Positions 16,527-25,889 are shown, counted from the first letter of the stretch. The stretch is 64,000 nt of DNA from Faecalibacter rhinopitheci (GCF_015234135.1 NZ_JADGIK010000001.1:62001-126000), one strand, 5' to 3'. Program-made: numbers and translations. The notes: generated by a model not told the origin, from the letters alone.

Positions 16527-17672
16527 ATGAAGAAACCAATTCCTATCATTGCATTAGGTGTTTGTTTTGCTTTATTAGCTTTAAAACCTAATAAGGTTAT
16601 TGATCAAGGCTACACGATTGATCAATTAAGAACTTTATATACGAGTGGCGACCAAACTAAATGGCCTACTCCAACGGTAGATTCTGCTGTATATGCTGAC
16701 GGATTTGAGGATATAGGCACATTGGGCGAAGTTCCATTTCCTGCTTCTAATCCCTATTCAAAAGAAAAATCAGATTTAGGAAAAGTTCTATTTTTTGATC
16801 CTCGTCTATCAAAATCAAATCAGATTTCTTGTGCTAACTGTCATGATCCTGAACAAAATTGGGGTGATAGTCGTCGTATTCCTTATGGAGAAGATCGCCA
16901 ATTAGGCGCTAGAAATAGCCCATCATTAATGAATATAGCTTATTCTAAAGCAATGTTTTGGGATGGTCGTGCAAAAGATTTAGAAGATCAAGCAACTTTC
17001 CCAATTAAAGATCCTAAGGAAATGAATTTCCATATTGATTTTGCAACAAAGAAAATTGCAGGAATCAAAGGGTATAAAGAATTATTTAAACAAGCTTTTG
17101 GAGATGATAATGTAACAAATGAGCGTATTGTAAAAGCAATTGCAACTTTTGAACGTACTATTCTTTCTCCTAAGACTCGTTTCGATAAATTTATAGCGGG
17201 AGATTCAAAACAATTAACAGATCAAGAAGTAGAAGGTTTACACCTTTTCCGTACAAAAGCAAGATGTATTAATTGTCATAATACAGCTTTATTTTCTGAT
17301 TCAAAATTTCATAATATTGGGTTAACATATTATGGACGTGAGTACGAAGATTTAGGCTTTTATAATACTACAAAACTAGCTAAAAATGTTGGTGAGTTTA
17401 AAACCCCCTCATTACGAGAAGTGCCACAAAATGCACCTTATATGCATAACGGACTTTTCCCTACTATTCGTGGAGTTTTAAACATGTACAATGCAGGAAT
17501 GTTTCATTTTCAACCTAATGAAAAACAAAAAAATGATACATTATTTCCTAAAACTTCTTCTTTGGTTAAAAAATTGGATTTAAACACATCAGAAGTCGAC
17601 GCATTAGAAGCTTTTTTAAATAGTTTAAAACAAAATCAATATAAAATGAGACCTCCAGTTTTACCAAAATAA
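16527..17672 (+). CDS. Di-haem cytochrome c peroxidase (CcpA/MauG family)
   Basis: 381 residues with an N-terminal export signal (about 1-20). Two haem c attachment sites are visible, CANCH at 102-106 and CINCH at 247-251, with the second-haem ligand region APYMHNG around residue 307. The domain order is that of bacterial cytochrome c peroxidases, which reduce hydrogen peroxide in the periplasm; MauG relatives instead modify protein residues. WDGRA and TPSLREV are usual family landmarks. It is the last gene of the TonB receptor operon. Its presence suggests that peroxide-linked or high-valent haem chemistry belongs to the function of this operon, either detoxifying peroxide near imported iron or modifying a substrate. 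That role is inference. Confidence 0.92.
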   Translation: MKKPIPIIALGVCFALLALKPNKVIDQGYTIDQLRTLYTSGDQTKWPTPTVDSAVYADGFEDIGTLGEVPFPASNPYSKEKSDLGKVLFFDPRLSKSNQISCANCHDPEQNWGDSRRIPYGEDRQLGARNSPSLMNIAYSKAMFWDGRAKDLEDQATFPIKDPKEMNFHIDFATKKIAGIKGYKELFKQAFGDDNVTNERIVKAIATFERTILSPKTRFDKFIAGDSKQLTDQEVEGLHLFRTKARCINCHNTALFSDSKFHNIGLTYYGREYEDLGFYNTTKLAKNVGEFKTPSLREVPQNAPYMHNGLFPTIRGVLNMYNAGMFHFQPNEKQKNDTLFPKTSSLVKKLDLNTSEVDALEAFLNSLKQNQYKMRPPVLPK

Positions 17673-17696
17673 AATTGGAAGATTACTAATTTATAC

Positions 17697-17727
17697 AAAA
17701 GCGACTTTAGAATTTAAAGTCGCTTTT
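17697..17727 (+). terminator. Hairpin terminator closing the TonB receptor operon
   Basis: A perfect 13-bp stem (17697-17709 with 17715-17727, five-base loop) followed by more T residues, 25 bases after the peroxidase stop. Confidence 0.85.
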
Positions 17728-17744
17728 TTTCGTAAATTTATAAG

Positions 17745-19040
17745 ATGATAAAAAAGCATAAAATAAATATATTCTGGTTTAGACGAGATTTAAGATTAGT
17801 AGATAATATTGGATTATTTCATGCGCTTAATCAAGATTTACCAACGTTACCGCTTTTTATTTTTGATTCAAATATTCTTAATGATTTAGATGATAAAAAA
17901 GATCGACGTGTTGATTATATTCATCAAGCATTAGAGGATATGAATGTAGACTTAAAGAAATTTAATTCTTCATTATTAATTCAGCAAGGAGATCCATATA
18001 AAGTATTTCATGAGTTAAAAAAACAATATGATATTCAATCTATATATTGCAATGAAGATTATGAACAATATGGAATAAATCGTGATAGAGCAATAAAAAA
18101 TGACTTTAACCTTATTCAATTTAAGGATCATGTGATTTTTAGATATGATGAAATTTTAAAGAAAGATCAAACACCATATACCGTTTTTACACCTTATAGT
18201 AAACAATGGAAAGCTAAACTAAATAATGAGAATTATAGATCTTATAAATGTAATTTTAATAATTTCATTAAATGCAATTTTGATTTTCCTTCGATTGAAC
18301 GAATAGGATTTGAATCTACTTCTCTATTGTTCAAAGTACCTTCTATCCCACTCGATTCTTTAACTAATTATTCTGAAGTCAGAGATATTCCAGGTTTAGA
18401 TGCTACAACAAAACTAAGTATAGCTCTACGATTTGGAATAATTTCTATCAGATCATGCGTTGCCACAGCAGTAAAAGAAAATTCAGAAACTTGGTTAAAT
18501 GAACTAATTTGGCGAGATTTTTTTATACAAATACTAGCACATTTCCCAAAATCTGCCTATCAAGTTTTTAAACAAAAATATGATGCCATTAATTGGCGAA
18601 ATAATGAACAAGAATTTGATCTTTGGTGTAAAGGAAAAACTGGATATCCAATTGTAGATGCTGGGATGCGAGAGCTTAATGAAACTGGTTTTATGCACAA
18701 TCGTGTACGGATGATTGTAGCGAGTTTTTTATGCAAACATTTACTAATTGATTGGCGTTGGGGCGAATCTTATTTTGCAGCAAAACTAAATGATTATGAA
18801 ATGGCTTCTAATGTCGGAAATTGGCAATGGGCATCAAGTTCAGGTTGTGATGCCACACCTTATTTTAGAGTGTTTAACCCTACACTTCAACAACAAAAAT
18901 TTGATCCTAATTTTGAATATATTAAACGTTGGATTCCTAATTTTGATCCTTCAAATTATATCGAACCAATTGTTTCACATGATTTTGCTCGTCAACGAGC
19001 AATTTCTACATACAAAGAAGGAATAAATTCATTCAAATAA
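17745..19040 (+). CDS. phrB: Deoxyribodipyrimidine photolyase (class I CPD photolyase)
   Basis: 431 residues. The N-terminal alpha/beta antenna domain (about 1-135) starts with INIFWFRRDLRLVDN. The C-terminal helical FAD domain (about 195-431) carries the family blocks ELIWRDFF, GYPIVDAGMREL, HNRVRMIVASFL, WRWGESYFA and SNVGNWQWASSSGCDATPYFR. The tryptophans of the electron-transfer chain lie within these blocks. It uses blue light to split cyclobutane pyrimidine dimers in DNA. The C-terminal half agrees well with class I CPD photolyases rather than cryptochrome-DASH. It starts 17 bases after the operon terminator and is followed by copA after 27 bases, so the two may be co-transcribed. Confidence 0.93.
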   Translation: MIKKHKINIFWFRRDLRLVDNIGLFHALNQDLPTLPLFIFDSNILNDLDDKKDRRVDYIHQALEDMNVDLKKFNSSLLIQQGDPYKVFHELKKQYDIQSIYCNEDYEQYGINRDRAIKNDFNLIQFKDHVIFRYDEILKKDQTPYTVFTPYSKQWKAKLNNENYRSYKCNFNNFIKCNFDFPSIERIGFESTSLLFKVPSIPLDSLTNYSEVRDIPGLDATTKLSIALRFGIISIRSCVATAVKENSETWLNELIWRDFFIQILAHFPKSAYQVFKQKYDAINWRNNEQEFDLWCKGKTGYPIVDAGMRELNETGFMHNRVRMIVASFLCKHLLIDWRWGESYFAAKLNDYEMASNVGNWQWASSSGCDATPYFRVFNPTLQQQKFDPNFEYIKRWIPNFDPSNYIEPIVSHDFARQRAISTYKEGINSFK

Positions 19041-19067
19041 TTAAGATTTATATATAATTATAAAAAC

Positions 19068-21473
19068 ATGCCACAACTCCATATAGAGATCATTAATTAT
19101 GATTCGAAAATAGATTATGAAACTTTTATAAATCAAATCAAAACAAATGATTTAATTGACGATGCAAATATTAATCTTGAAACTAAAACACTAGAAGTTA
19201 CAGCAAAGAAAATATTCAAGATTAAAGAATTTGTTTATCAAACAATGGACGATTTTCGCATTTCATACGATTATGAGATTGAATCCTATCCGATCCTTAA
19301 TATGACTTGTGCTTCGTGCGCATCTAGCTCTCAAGCATTTCTTCGTCGTCAAGAAGGTGTAATTACTGCAGATGTAAATTATGCCAATACGTCCGGAACT
19401 ATAAAATATATCCCTACACAAACTACTGCAGAAAAATTAAAAGAACAGTTGAGTACTATTGGGTTTGACTTAGTAATTCCAACTGAAGATGATGATATAT
19501 TGCCGTATGACGAAATGATTGCTCTACGCTTACATTTACAACAAAACAATACTATTGCAGCAACTTTATTAGGGATACCATTATTTGTTATTGGAATGTT
19601 CTTTATGGATTGGGAATGGGCAAACTTTACGATGTGGATCCTAAGTTCTATGATTCTATTTATTTTTGGTCAACGTTTTTTTGTGAATGCGTTACAACAA
19701 TTGAAGAACAGAACAGCAAATATGGATACGCTTGTAGCGTTAAGTACAGGAATTGCTTATATTTTTAGTTGTTATAACTATGTTTTTCCACATACATTTC
19801 ATCAAGACGGGAATCATCATGCACCAATATATTTTGAAGCAGCAGGGATTATTATTGTATTTATTCTTATTGGAAAATTATTAGAAGAAAAGGCTAAATT
19901 CAAAACCTCCGAAGCTATCAAAAAATTAATGGAACTTCAACCAAAGGAAGTTTCTTACATAGATGGCGATCAGTTTAAGACTAAATCTATTGATTTGGTT
20001 GAAATAAACGATATTTTAGTTGCAAATGCAGGAGAAAAAATTGCAGTTGATGGAATAATCGTGAAAGGACAATCTAGTTTTGATGAAAGCTCTCTTACAG
20101 GTGAACCACTACCAATAGATAAAGGTATGAATAAAAGAGTTTTTGCCGGAACAATTAATCAAAACCAATCTATTCATTATAAAGCTGATAAAGTTGGTGA
20201 TGATACGGTTCTTGCAAAAATAATCAATTCTGTACAACTCGCTCAGGCCTCGAAAGCACCCGTTCAACAATTAGTAGATAAAATTGCAAGTATATTTGTA
20301 CCAATTGTTCTACTGATTGCATTGCTTACATTCTTTGTTTGGTTCTTTATTAACCCATCGGAGAATATTAATCTTGCTATATTAACTTCTATCACAGTAC
20401 TTGTTATTGCTTGTCCATGCGCACTTGGTTTGGCAACGCCTACTGCATTGATGGTAGCAATGGGTAAAGGCGCAAAAAATGGAATTTTAGTAAAAGATGC
20501 TGAAAGTTTGGAACGTGCCAATAAAATAGATGCTATTATTCTTGATAAAACAGGAACAATTACAGAAGGAAAACCTAAAGTTGTTGCTTCAGAATGGTTT
20601 GGTAATTACGAAGATTATGAAATCCTTAAAACATTAGAACAAAATACAAATCATCCAATTTCTAAAGCTATTTTAGATACTATACCAGCAGCAGTTATTC
20701 CAACTTCAAATCTAGAAATTAAAGAAATTATTGGTTTTGGTCTAAAAACTATACATCTTGGTTCAACATATTTAATTGGCAAATTGGATTGGATCACCCA
20801 AGAAAATATTTTGACCGAACCTCATCAAAATAGTATAATTGAAAACTATATTAATCAGAATTATTCTATATCTGTTTTTATTAAAGATAAAAATTTGATT
20901 GGTATTTTTGGTGTTTCGGACGAAGTTAAAGTGACCTCAGCAATGGCTATTAAGGAATTACAAAATAAAGGTGTTGAGGTTTATATGCTTTCCGGAGATC
21001 AACAAAAAGCTGCGGAAGCTGTTGCTCAGAAAGTAGGAATTAATCATGTTTTCGGAAATTGTTTACCCCAACAAAAATTAGATTTCGTTAATCAATTACA
21101 AAAAGATGGGAAAGTTGTAGCAATGGTTGGCGATGGCATTAATGATGCAGCTGCATTAGCAAAGGCCGACGTTTCTATTGCAATGGGAAATGGATCTGAT
21201 ATTGCAATTGATGTTGCTCAACTTACAATTATTAATGGAGATTTAAATAAAGTTTTACAAGCTATTCATCTCTCAAGACAAACTGTAAAGACTATACGTA
21301 TTAATTTATTTTGGGCATTTATCTATAATATAATAGGTATTCCAATCGCTGCAGGAATATTATACACCTATAATGGATTTTTATTAAATCCTATGATTGC
21401 TGGAGCTGCAATGGCCTTTAGTAGTATAAGTGTAGTAACAAATAGTATTTTATTAAATTACCGTAAGATCTAA
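19068..21473 (+). CDS. copA: Copper-translocating P1B-type ATPase
   Basis: 801 residues. Residues 1-72 look like a ferredoxin-like HMA fold that has lost its CxxC, and a second HMA domain (about 73-140) keeps Cys81-x-x-Cys84 in MTCASC. The membrane metal motif is CPC at 449-451, the phosphorylated Asp493 lies in DKTGT, TGE is in SLTGEPLP, and the hinge GDGIND is at 688-693. The CPC motif places it in the Cu(I)/Ag(I) exporting group of the inner membrane. HMA, A, P and N domains follow in the normal order. It is 27 bases downstream of the photolyase gene, with a terminator behind it. No copper-responsive regulator or chaperone lies next to it. Confidence 0.95.
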   Translation: MPQLHIEIINYDSKIDYETFINQIKTNDLIDDANINLETKTLEVTAKKIFKIKEFVYQTMDDFRISYDYEIESYPILNMTCASCASSSQAFLRRQEGVITADVNYANTSGTIKYIPTQTTAEKLKEQLSTIGFDLVIPTEDDDILPYDEMIALRLHLQQNNTIAATLLGIPLFVIGMFFMDWEWANFTMWILSSMILFIFGQRFFVNALQQLKNRTANMDTLVALSTGIAYIFSCYNYVFPHTFHQDGNHHAPIYFEAAGIIIVFILIGKLLEEKAKFKTSEAIKKLMELQPKEVSYIDGDQFKTKSIDLVEINDILVANAGEKIAVDGIIVKGQSSFDESSLTGEPLPIDKGMNKRVFAGTINQNQSIHYKADKVGDDTVLAKIINSVQLAQASKAPVQQLVDKIASIFVPIVLLIALLTFFVWFFINPSENINLAILTSITVLVIACPCALGLATPTALMVAMGKGAKNGILVKDAESLERANKIDAIILDKTGTITEGKPKVVASEWFGNYEDYEILKTLEQNTNHPISKAILDTIPAAVIPTSNLEIKEIIGFGLKTIHLGSTYLIGKLDWITQENILTEPHQNSIIENYINQNYSISVFIKDKNLIGIFGVSDEVKVTSAMAIKELQNKGVEVYMLSGDQQKAAEAVAQKVGINHVFGNCLPQQKLDFVNQLQKDGKVVAMVGDGINDAAALAKADVSIAMGNGSDIAIDVAQLTIINGDLNKVLQAIHLSRQTVKTIRINLFWAFIYNIIGIPIAAGILYTYNGFLLNPMIAGAAMAFSSISVVTNSILLNYRKI

Positions 21474-21494
21474 ATACATATAATACTTAATTGT

Positions 21495-21529
21495 AAAAAA
21501 GGCTAAACTTTATACGTTTAGCCTTTTTT
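21495..21529. terminator. Bidirectional terminator between copA and the RES toxin gene
   Basis: A perfect 14-bp stem (21495-21508 with 21516-21529, seven-base loop) flanked by A and T runs, placed between convergent genes ending at 21473 and 21551. Confidence 0.85.
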
Positions 21530-21550
21530 ATGTCATGATTTAATTTAATA

Positions 21551-22003
21551 TTATAAAAGTCGTTTATCCCATTGATAATCTTCAATCTCATGGATTTTAA
21601 CTTTTTGATTAAAATCTGGATGCTTGGTATGTATTAAATAATTATATTCTTTTGGTATAACTGCGGAAGGCACTTTTAGAATTAAGTGTTTATAGCTTTG
21701 ATACCAATTAGAGCCAATTTCTTGTAGTTTTGGATAAGCTTCAACAGTTCTCCAATTTTTTGGTAAATCTTTATTCGTAACTTCTAAGACCTCATCAGTA
21801 GAACAATCAATTTCTATAACTAATAGTTTATATGAATTATCTATTGTAATACCACTACGATGAACAACGAGTTCTAATGTAGAAAGCGAACGAGAACTTC
21901 CTGTATAAATTATAAATTCGTCATTTTTATTCCAACGATTGCCTACACCAGAAGCACGTAGTGTTTTGGCATATTTTTCTTTTCGAATATTATAAACAAA
22001 CAT
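21551..22003 (-). CDS. RES-domain toxin of a RES/Xre toxin-antitoxin pair
   Basis: 150 residues, full length for a RES toxin. The conserved residues that define the NAD-degrading, ART-like active site are present: Arg23 in GNRWN, Tyr33 in FIIYTGSS, Glu44 in STLELVVH and Ser113 in VPSAVIP. Characterised RES toxins deplete cellular NAD+ by phosphorolysis or hydrolysis and so stop growth. The gene begins three bases after the antitoxin stop, the standard antitoxin-first order. No membrane segments. The assignment rests on motifs plus the partner gene. Confidence 0.9.
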   Translation of the reverse strand: MFVYNIRKEKYAKTLRASGVGNRWNKNDEFIIYTGSSRSLSTLELVVHRSGITIDNSYKLLVIEIDCSTDEVLEVTNKDLPKNWRTVEAYPKLQEIGSNWYQSYKHLILKVPSAVIPKEYNYLIHTKHPDFNQKVKIHEIEDYQWDKRLL

Positions 22004-22006
22004 ATT

Positions 22007-22441
22007 TTAAACGTTTTCACCAAATTCAATTGCAGTTAAACGATTATCTATAAATTTTAGTCCAGAAACAGTATCCAGAAAATCCATAGGTGCTTTACTA
22101 TCTAGAAGGAAATTTGGCGTTGTTAACCAAAGTTCAAATTCCTCTTTCGTATTAAAAACATCTAGTCCATGTTTATATAAAGACAATATAAGTACAATGT
22201 GCTCTTTCGTATTATCTTTTAGAGAAACATCTTTTGTTTTATAAGTACGATAAGTACGAGTCGTTATATTAAGCCATTTAGAAATAATTTCATCTTTAAG
22301 TCCAGAAAGTTCATCTAAAAATTGAATATAGCTTTGATCGATATCATAATGATTGACATAAAAATAGATATCTGTAAAATTACCCATTTCAGGTATATCA
22401 TCAATTAGTTTCTTATTACGTTTTAGTTCTAATATTGCCAT
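22007..22441 (-). CDS. Xre/MbcA/ParS-type antitoxin (DUF2384 family)
   Basis: 144 residues from the ATG at 22441. A longer frame starts with TTG at 22468, but that lies inside the direct-repeat promoter region. The N-terminal half (about 20-95) holds a helix-turn-helix-like block with LKDEIISKWLNITTRTYRTYK, and the C-terminal half has the toxin-binding domain with LSLYKHGLDVFNTKEEFELWLTTPNFLLDSKAPMDFL, the classic MbcA/ParS wording. It should bind and block the RES toxin and repress the operon. Two near-identical repeats just upstream are candidate operators. Confidence 0.88.
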   Translation of the reverse strand: MAILELKRNKKLIDDIPEMGNFTDIYFYVNHYDIDQSYIQFLDELSGLKDEIISKWLNITTRTYRTYKTKDVSLKDNTKEHIVLILSLYKHGLDVFNTKEEFELWLTTPNFLLDSKAPMDFLDTVSGLKFIDNRLTAIEFGENV

Positions 22442-22458
22442 AACCTCATCTTTGTAAT

Positions 22459-22502
22459 AAAGGTACAATATTTCCGTTAATAAAAGGTAATATTTCCGTT
22501 TA
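22459..22502 (-). promoter_or_regulatory. Tandem operator-like repeats at the toxin-antitoxin promoter
   Basis: Two direct copies of AAAGGTA(CA)ATATTTCCGTT occupy 22459-22478 and 22483-22500, the second lacking two or three bases. On the minus strand each contains TACCTTT, a near match to the TAnnTTTG -7 element. Repressor binding here would cover the promoter, as expected for autoregulated toxin-antitoxin operons. Confidence 0.55.
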
Positions 22503-22546
22503 AATTTATTTTAACCTTTCTACGCTTAACAATCTATGAAATAAAA

Positions 22547-22576
22547 AAAGCCATCCTATATAATTAGAATGGCTTT
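22547..22576 (-). terminator. Hairpin terminator after the 5'-nucleotidase pair
   Basis: AAAGCCAT (22547-22554) pairs with ATGGCTTT (22569-22576), and a partial CTA/TAG extension continues into the loop; 21 bases past the stop at 22598. Confidence 0.65.
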
Positions 22577-22597
22577 ATAATTTATAGCGTTTGAAAA

Positions 22598-23533
22598 TTA
22601 AACATATTCATTAATTTCCATTTCATGTGCTTTATATGTTGTATATCCTTTTAGTTTTCCTTTATGAAAATTAAAGTCTACACGTCCTAGATATAAACCT
22701 GCCCAACCAACTTGATTAACTAAAACAGGCTTTTGATCTGCATTAATATGTACTTCTGGTTCTGGTAATAAAGTATGAGAATGTCCTCCAATGATAAAAT
22801 CAATTTCTTTGGTTTTTTTAGCTAAGATTACATCACACATTTTATTAGGTTCAGCTTCAAAGCTATAACCAAGGTGAGATAAACAGATGACTAAATCACA
22901 TTTTTCTTCTTTACGAAGTTTATTTGCATACTGATTTGCAATTTCAACTGGATCAAGATATTTAGTCTCTTTATACATACGTGGATCTACTAATCCATGT
23001 AATTCTACACCAACTGCAAAAATTCCAATCTTAATACCGTCTTTATAAATAATTTTATACGGTTTAATCAAGCCATCTAGTATTGTATTCGAAAAATCAT
23101 AGTTAGAAGATAAAATATCAAAATTAGCATTTGGTAAGGCTTTTTTGATTCCTTCTAATCCATTATCATATTCGTGATTACCAATTGTACCAGCATCATA
23201 ACCCATTTTAGACATTAGTTTATACTCAAGTTCACCACCAAACATGTTAAAATATGGTGTACCCTGAAATACATCTCCAGCGTCTAGTAAAAGGACATTT
23301 TTTTCTTCTTGACGAATTTTATGAATCATAGTTGCACGACGAGCAAATCCACCTTTATTAGATTGTTTAAGATTCGTAGAGATCTCGAAAGGCTCTATAC
23401 GCGAATGTTGATCATTGGTATGTAAAATTGTAATCTTTCTGATGTCTTTATCACTAGCTAATAATGGAAGCGTTGGTAATAATGTTAGACCTGCTGCAAA
23501 AGATGTCTTTTTAATAAAATCTCTTCTTTCCAT
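22598..23533 (-). CDS. 5'-nucleotidase-type metallophosphatase, catalytic half
   Basis: 311 residues corresponding to only the N-terminal metallophosphoesterase domain of UshA-like 5'-nucleotidases. It starts MERRDFIKK and a hydrophobic stretch, which reads as a twin-arginine-type export signal. Metal-site motifs appear in order: HTNDQHS, LLDAGDVFQG, GNHEYDNG, VICLSHLGY and IGGHSHT. Members hydrolyse nucleoside monophosphates, UDP-sugars or similar in the periplasm. The substrate-specificity half is the separate gene directly upstream; the two overlap by one base and are probably translationally coupled. The C-terminal domain gene comes first, the reverse of the fused order. Confidence 0.9.
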   Translation of the reverse strand: MERRDFIKKTSFAAGLTLLPTLPLLASDKDIRKITILHTNDQHSRIEPFEISTNLKQSNKGGFARRATMIHKIRQEEKNVLLLDAGDVFQGTPYFNMFGGELEYKLMSKMGYDAGTIGNHEYDNGLEGIKKALPNANFDILSSNYDFSNTILDGLIKPYKIIYKDGIKIGIFAVGVELHGLVDPRMYKETKYLDPVEIANQYANKLRKEEKCDLVICLSHLGYSFEAEPNKMCDVILAKKTKEIDFIIGGHSHTLLPEPEVHINADQKPVLVNQVGWAGLYLGRVDFNFHKGKLKGYTTYKAHEMEINEYV

Positions 23534-24267
23534 TATTTTATAATTCTTGGATTAGTATTAACTTGTACAGTATCTATTTTCTCGAAATAATCAAGCAATA
23601 AGTCGCGTTGTTTGATATTTACAATATCATTCGCAATAGCTTTACTAAAGAAAAACATATTGTCCCCACCGTTGTATAGATAATCACTTGTAACAACATT
23701 ATATGTCTTTGTAAGGTCTAACGGTTGTCCTCCTATTTTAATATCATGTATAGATGTTGCTGTAATACCAGAAATTGGATGAGCAACAGATTGATTCATA
23801 TAAAATTCAACCATTTCTTTTACAGTTTCTCCATTTAGTGTAACCACATAAATTTCATTATCAAAAGGAGCTAATTCAAAGATATTACCTACCGTTAAAT
23901 TCCCTGCTGTAAAAGTACGTCTTAAACCACCGTAATTTAAAATAACAATATCTATATTACCTTTCCCTTCCTTTTGATATAACTCGCTAATACTCTCATA
24001 CGTTACATCAGCAACCAAATTACATAATGGTGCACTATTACCATTTTTATGTAAATCTATAGGAGAATAAGCTAAGACACGATCCATTTTCTTTTTCATT
24101 TCTGTTTTGTATGGAGCGATCATTTGAACGATTGTAGAATCAGATTTGATTTCTTCGTTAATAGCAGTATTTGCTTTATATTCTGGTGCTAATTGATGAT
24201 ATGTTGTACCGCATGAGGTAAGCAATATCATAGAAATAGCAAGAATATTATTTTTGAAAAGTTTCAT
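23533..24267 (-). CDS. 5'-nucleotidase C-terminal (substrate-binding) domain lipoprotein
   Basis: 244 residues. A lipoprotein signal ends at Cys19 in LLTSC. The rest is the 5_nucleotid_C domain: the substrate loop NYGGLRRTF, then GNIFELAPFDNEIYVVTLNG and the ending block YLYNGGDNMFFF, which in fused enzymes stacks the nucleobase. It has no metallophosphatase motif, so it cannot be catalytic alone. Its stop codon overlaps the start of the catalytic-half gene, implying a two-subunit enzyme, one half anchored by lipid and the other exported separately. It is divergent from dapA across a 189-base spacer. Confidence 0.9.
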   Translation of the reverse strand: MKLFKNNILAISMILLTSCGTTYHQLAPEYKANTAINEEIKSDSTIVQMIAPYKTEMKKKMDRVLAYSPIDLHKNGNSAPLCNLVADVTYESISELYQKEGKGNIDIVILNYGGLRRTFTAGNLTVGNIFELAPFDNEIYVVTLNGETVKEMVEFYMNQSVAHPISGITATSIHDIKIGGQPLDLTKTYNVVTSDYLYNGGDNMFFFSKAIANDIVNIKQRDLLLDYFEKIDTVQVNTNPRIIK

Positions 24268-24456
24268 TATTGATTACTTTTGAAAAGTGATAAACTAGTA
24301 AATATGGCTGCAAATTTGGGGCAATTTCTTTGATTTATCGCCTTATTTTAATTTTTTTTAAAACAAAATCTAAATAAAGGGAAATGTTTGAAAGTTTAAT
24401 TTTAAATCCCGAACTTTAGCCTAATATTTATATACAATAAATAACATTATAAAAGA

Positions 24457-25335
24457 ATGAAAGAATTATTCGGAACAGGTGTTGCATTGGTTACACCTTT
24501 CAATCAAGATGGTAGTGTAGATTACAATGGATTAGAAAATTTAGTTAATTATAGTATTGATGGTGGAGTTGAATACTTAGTATTATTAGGTACAACTGCA
24601 GAATCAGCTACTTTAACAAAGGATGAAAAGAAAGAAGTTGTTGCTACCATTAAGAAAGTAAACAATGGACGTGTTCCAATGATTCTAGGTATAGGTGGTA
24701 ATAATACTGCAGAAATAATTAAAGAATATGCAGAAACTGACTTGTCTGATTATGCAGCTGTTTTAACTGTTTCTCCTTATTATAATAAACCATCACAAGA
24801 AGGTATCTACCAACATTATAAAGCAATAGCTTCTGCTACAAATGCTAATATAATCTTGTATAATGTGCCGGGACGTACCGGTTCTAATATAGCACCAGAA
24901 ACTACTGTACGTTTAGCAAACGAGTTTAAAAATATTGTAGCAATTAAAGAGGCATCTCCAGATTTCTTACAATCAACAAACATTATTCGTTTAAATACTC
25001 GTGAAGATTTTATCGTTTTATCAGGAGACGATGAATATGCACTACCAATGACATTAGCAGGTGGTAAAGGAGTTATCTCAGTAATGGGACAAGGATTACC
25101 AACAATTTTCACAGATATGATTCGTAAGGGACTTCAACGTGATGTAGATAATGCATACGATTCTCATTATAAATTAGTTAAAATTACCCATGCTATTTTC
25201 GCAGAAGGGAATCCAGTGGGAATTAAAGCTGTTTTGGCACAAAAAGGAATCTGTAAGCCTTATACGCGTTTACCATTAGTACCAGCAACTGAGAAATTAA
25301 CTGCTGAAATTACTGAGTTATTAAACCAATTTTAA
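24457..25335 (+). CDS. dapA: 4-hydroxy-tetrahydrodipicolinate synthase
   Basis: 292 residues, the usual length of this TIM-barrel aldolase. It condenses pyruvate with aspartate semialdehyde, the first committed step to diaminopimelate and lysine. Active-site residues are Thr46 and Thr47 in GTTAE, Tyr135 and Arg140 in LYNVPGRTGSN, and the Schiff-base Lys164 in AIKEAS. Related N-acetylneuraminate lyases differ at these positions. It opens a cluster with ftnA, bamD, rpoZ and coaBC that is widespread in Bacteroidota. The spacing to ftnA is 19 bases with no terminator. Confidence 0.97.
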   Translation: MKELFGTGVALVTPFNQDGSVDYNGLENLVNYSIDGGVEYLVLLGTTAESATLTKDEKKEVVATIKKVNNGRVPMILGIGGNNTAEIIKEYAETDLSDYAAVLTVSPYYNKPSQEGIYQHYKAIASATNANIILYNVPGRTGSNIAPETTVRLANEFKNIVAIKEASPDFLQSTNIIRLNTREDFIVLSGDDEYALPMTLAGGKGVISVMGQGLPTIFTDMIRKGLQRDVDNAYDSHYKLVKITHAIFAEGNPVGIKAVLAQKGICKPYTRLPLVPATEKLTAEITELLNQF

Positions 25336-25354
25336 ATTTTAAAATAGTAAAACT

Positions 25355-25861
25355 ATGATTTCACAAGTCGTATTAGACGCTTTAAATAAGCAAATCAAAT
25401 TAGAAGGAGACTCATCTCAATTATATTTAGCAATGGCCTCTTGGGCAGAGACAAAAGGGTTAGAAGGAACTGCTAACTTCTTATACTCTCATGCAGACGA
25501 AGAAAGACAACATATGTTGAAATTAATTAAATTCGTGAATGAGCGTGGTGGAAAGGCTTTTGTTCCCCAAATCGAAGAGCCTAAACAAGATTTCACTACT
25601 TTAAAAGAAGTATTTACAGCAATCTTAAAACATGAGATTTTTGTATCAGAATCTATCAACGAAATTGTGTTCTTAACTTTCGAAAATAAAGATTTTCCTA
25701 CACATAATTTCTTACAATGGTTTGTATCTGAACAGATTGAAGAAGAGAAATTGGCACGCAATGTGTTAGATAAATTAGAAATGATTGGTGAAGATAAAGG
25801 TGGTTTATACTTATTTGATCGTGATATCGTAACACTTGATGTATCTGGTACCCAAGAATAA
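25355..25861 (+). CDS. ftnA: Bacterial non-haem ferritin
   Basis: 168 residues forming a four-helix bundle plus short fifth helix. Ferroxidase-site residues fall at the expected places: Glu17, Glu50 and His53 in HADEERQHM, with a further acidic pair near 94 and Gln/Glu residues near 127-130 (FVSEQIEEEK). It oxidises Fe(II) and stores it as a mineral in a 24-subunit shell. It lacks a haem-binding Met of bacterioferritins in the usual place, and its length and start agree with FtnA. It is likely co-transcribed with dapA, and a terminator hairpin separates it from bamD. Confidence 0.94.
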   Translation: MISQVVLDALNKQIKLEGDSSQLYLAMASWAETKGLEGTANFLYSHADEERQHMLKLIKFVNERGGKAFVPQIEEPKQDFTTLKEVFTAILKHEIFVSESINEIVFLTFENKDFPTHNFLQWFVSEQIEEEKLARNVLDKLEMIGEDKGGLYLFDRDIVTLDVSGTQE

Positions 25862-25889
25862 TTAAAAACTTTTTATTGATATAAGGGAA

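Noticed and set aside
17705-17745. Separate promoter for the photolyase gene overlapping the operon terminator
   Set aside because: TAAATTTA is one base off the -7 consensus and no -33 element is seen; evidence too weak to list.
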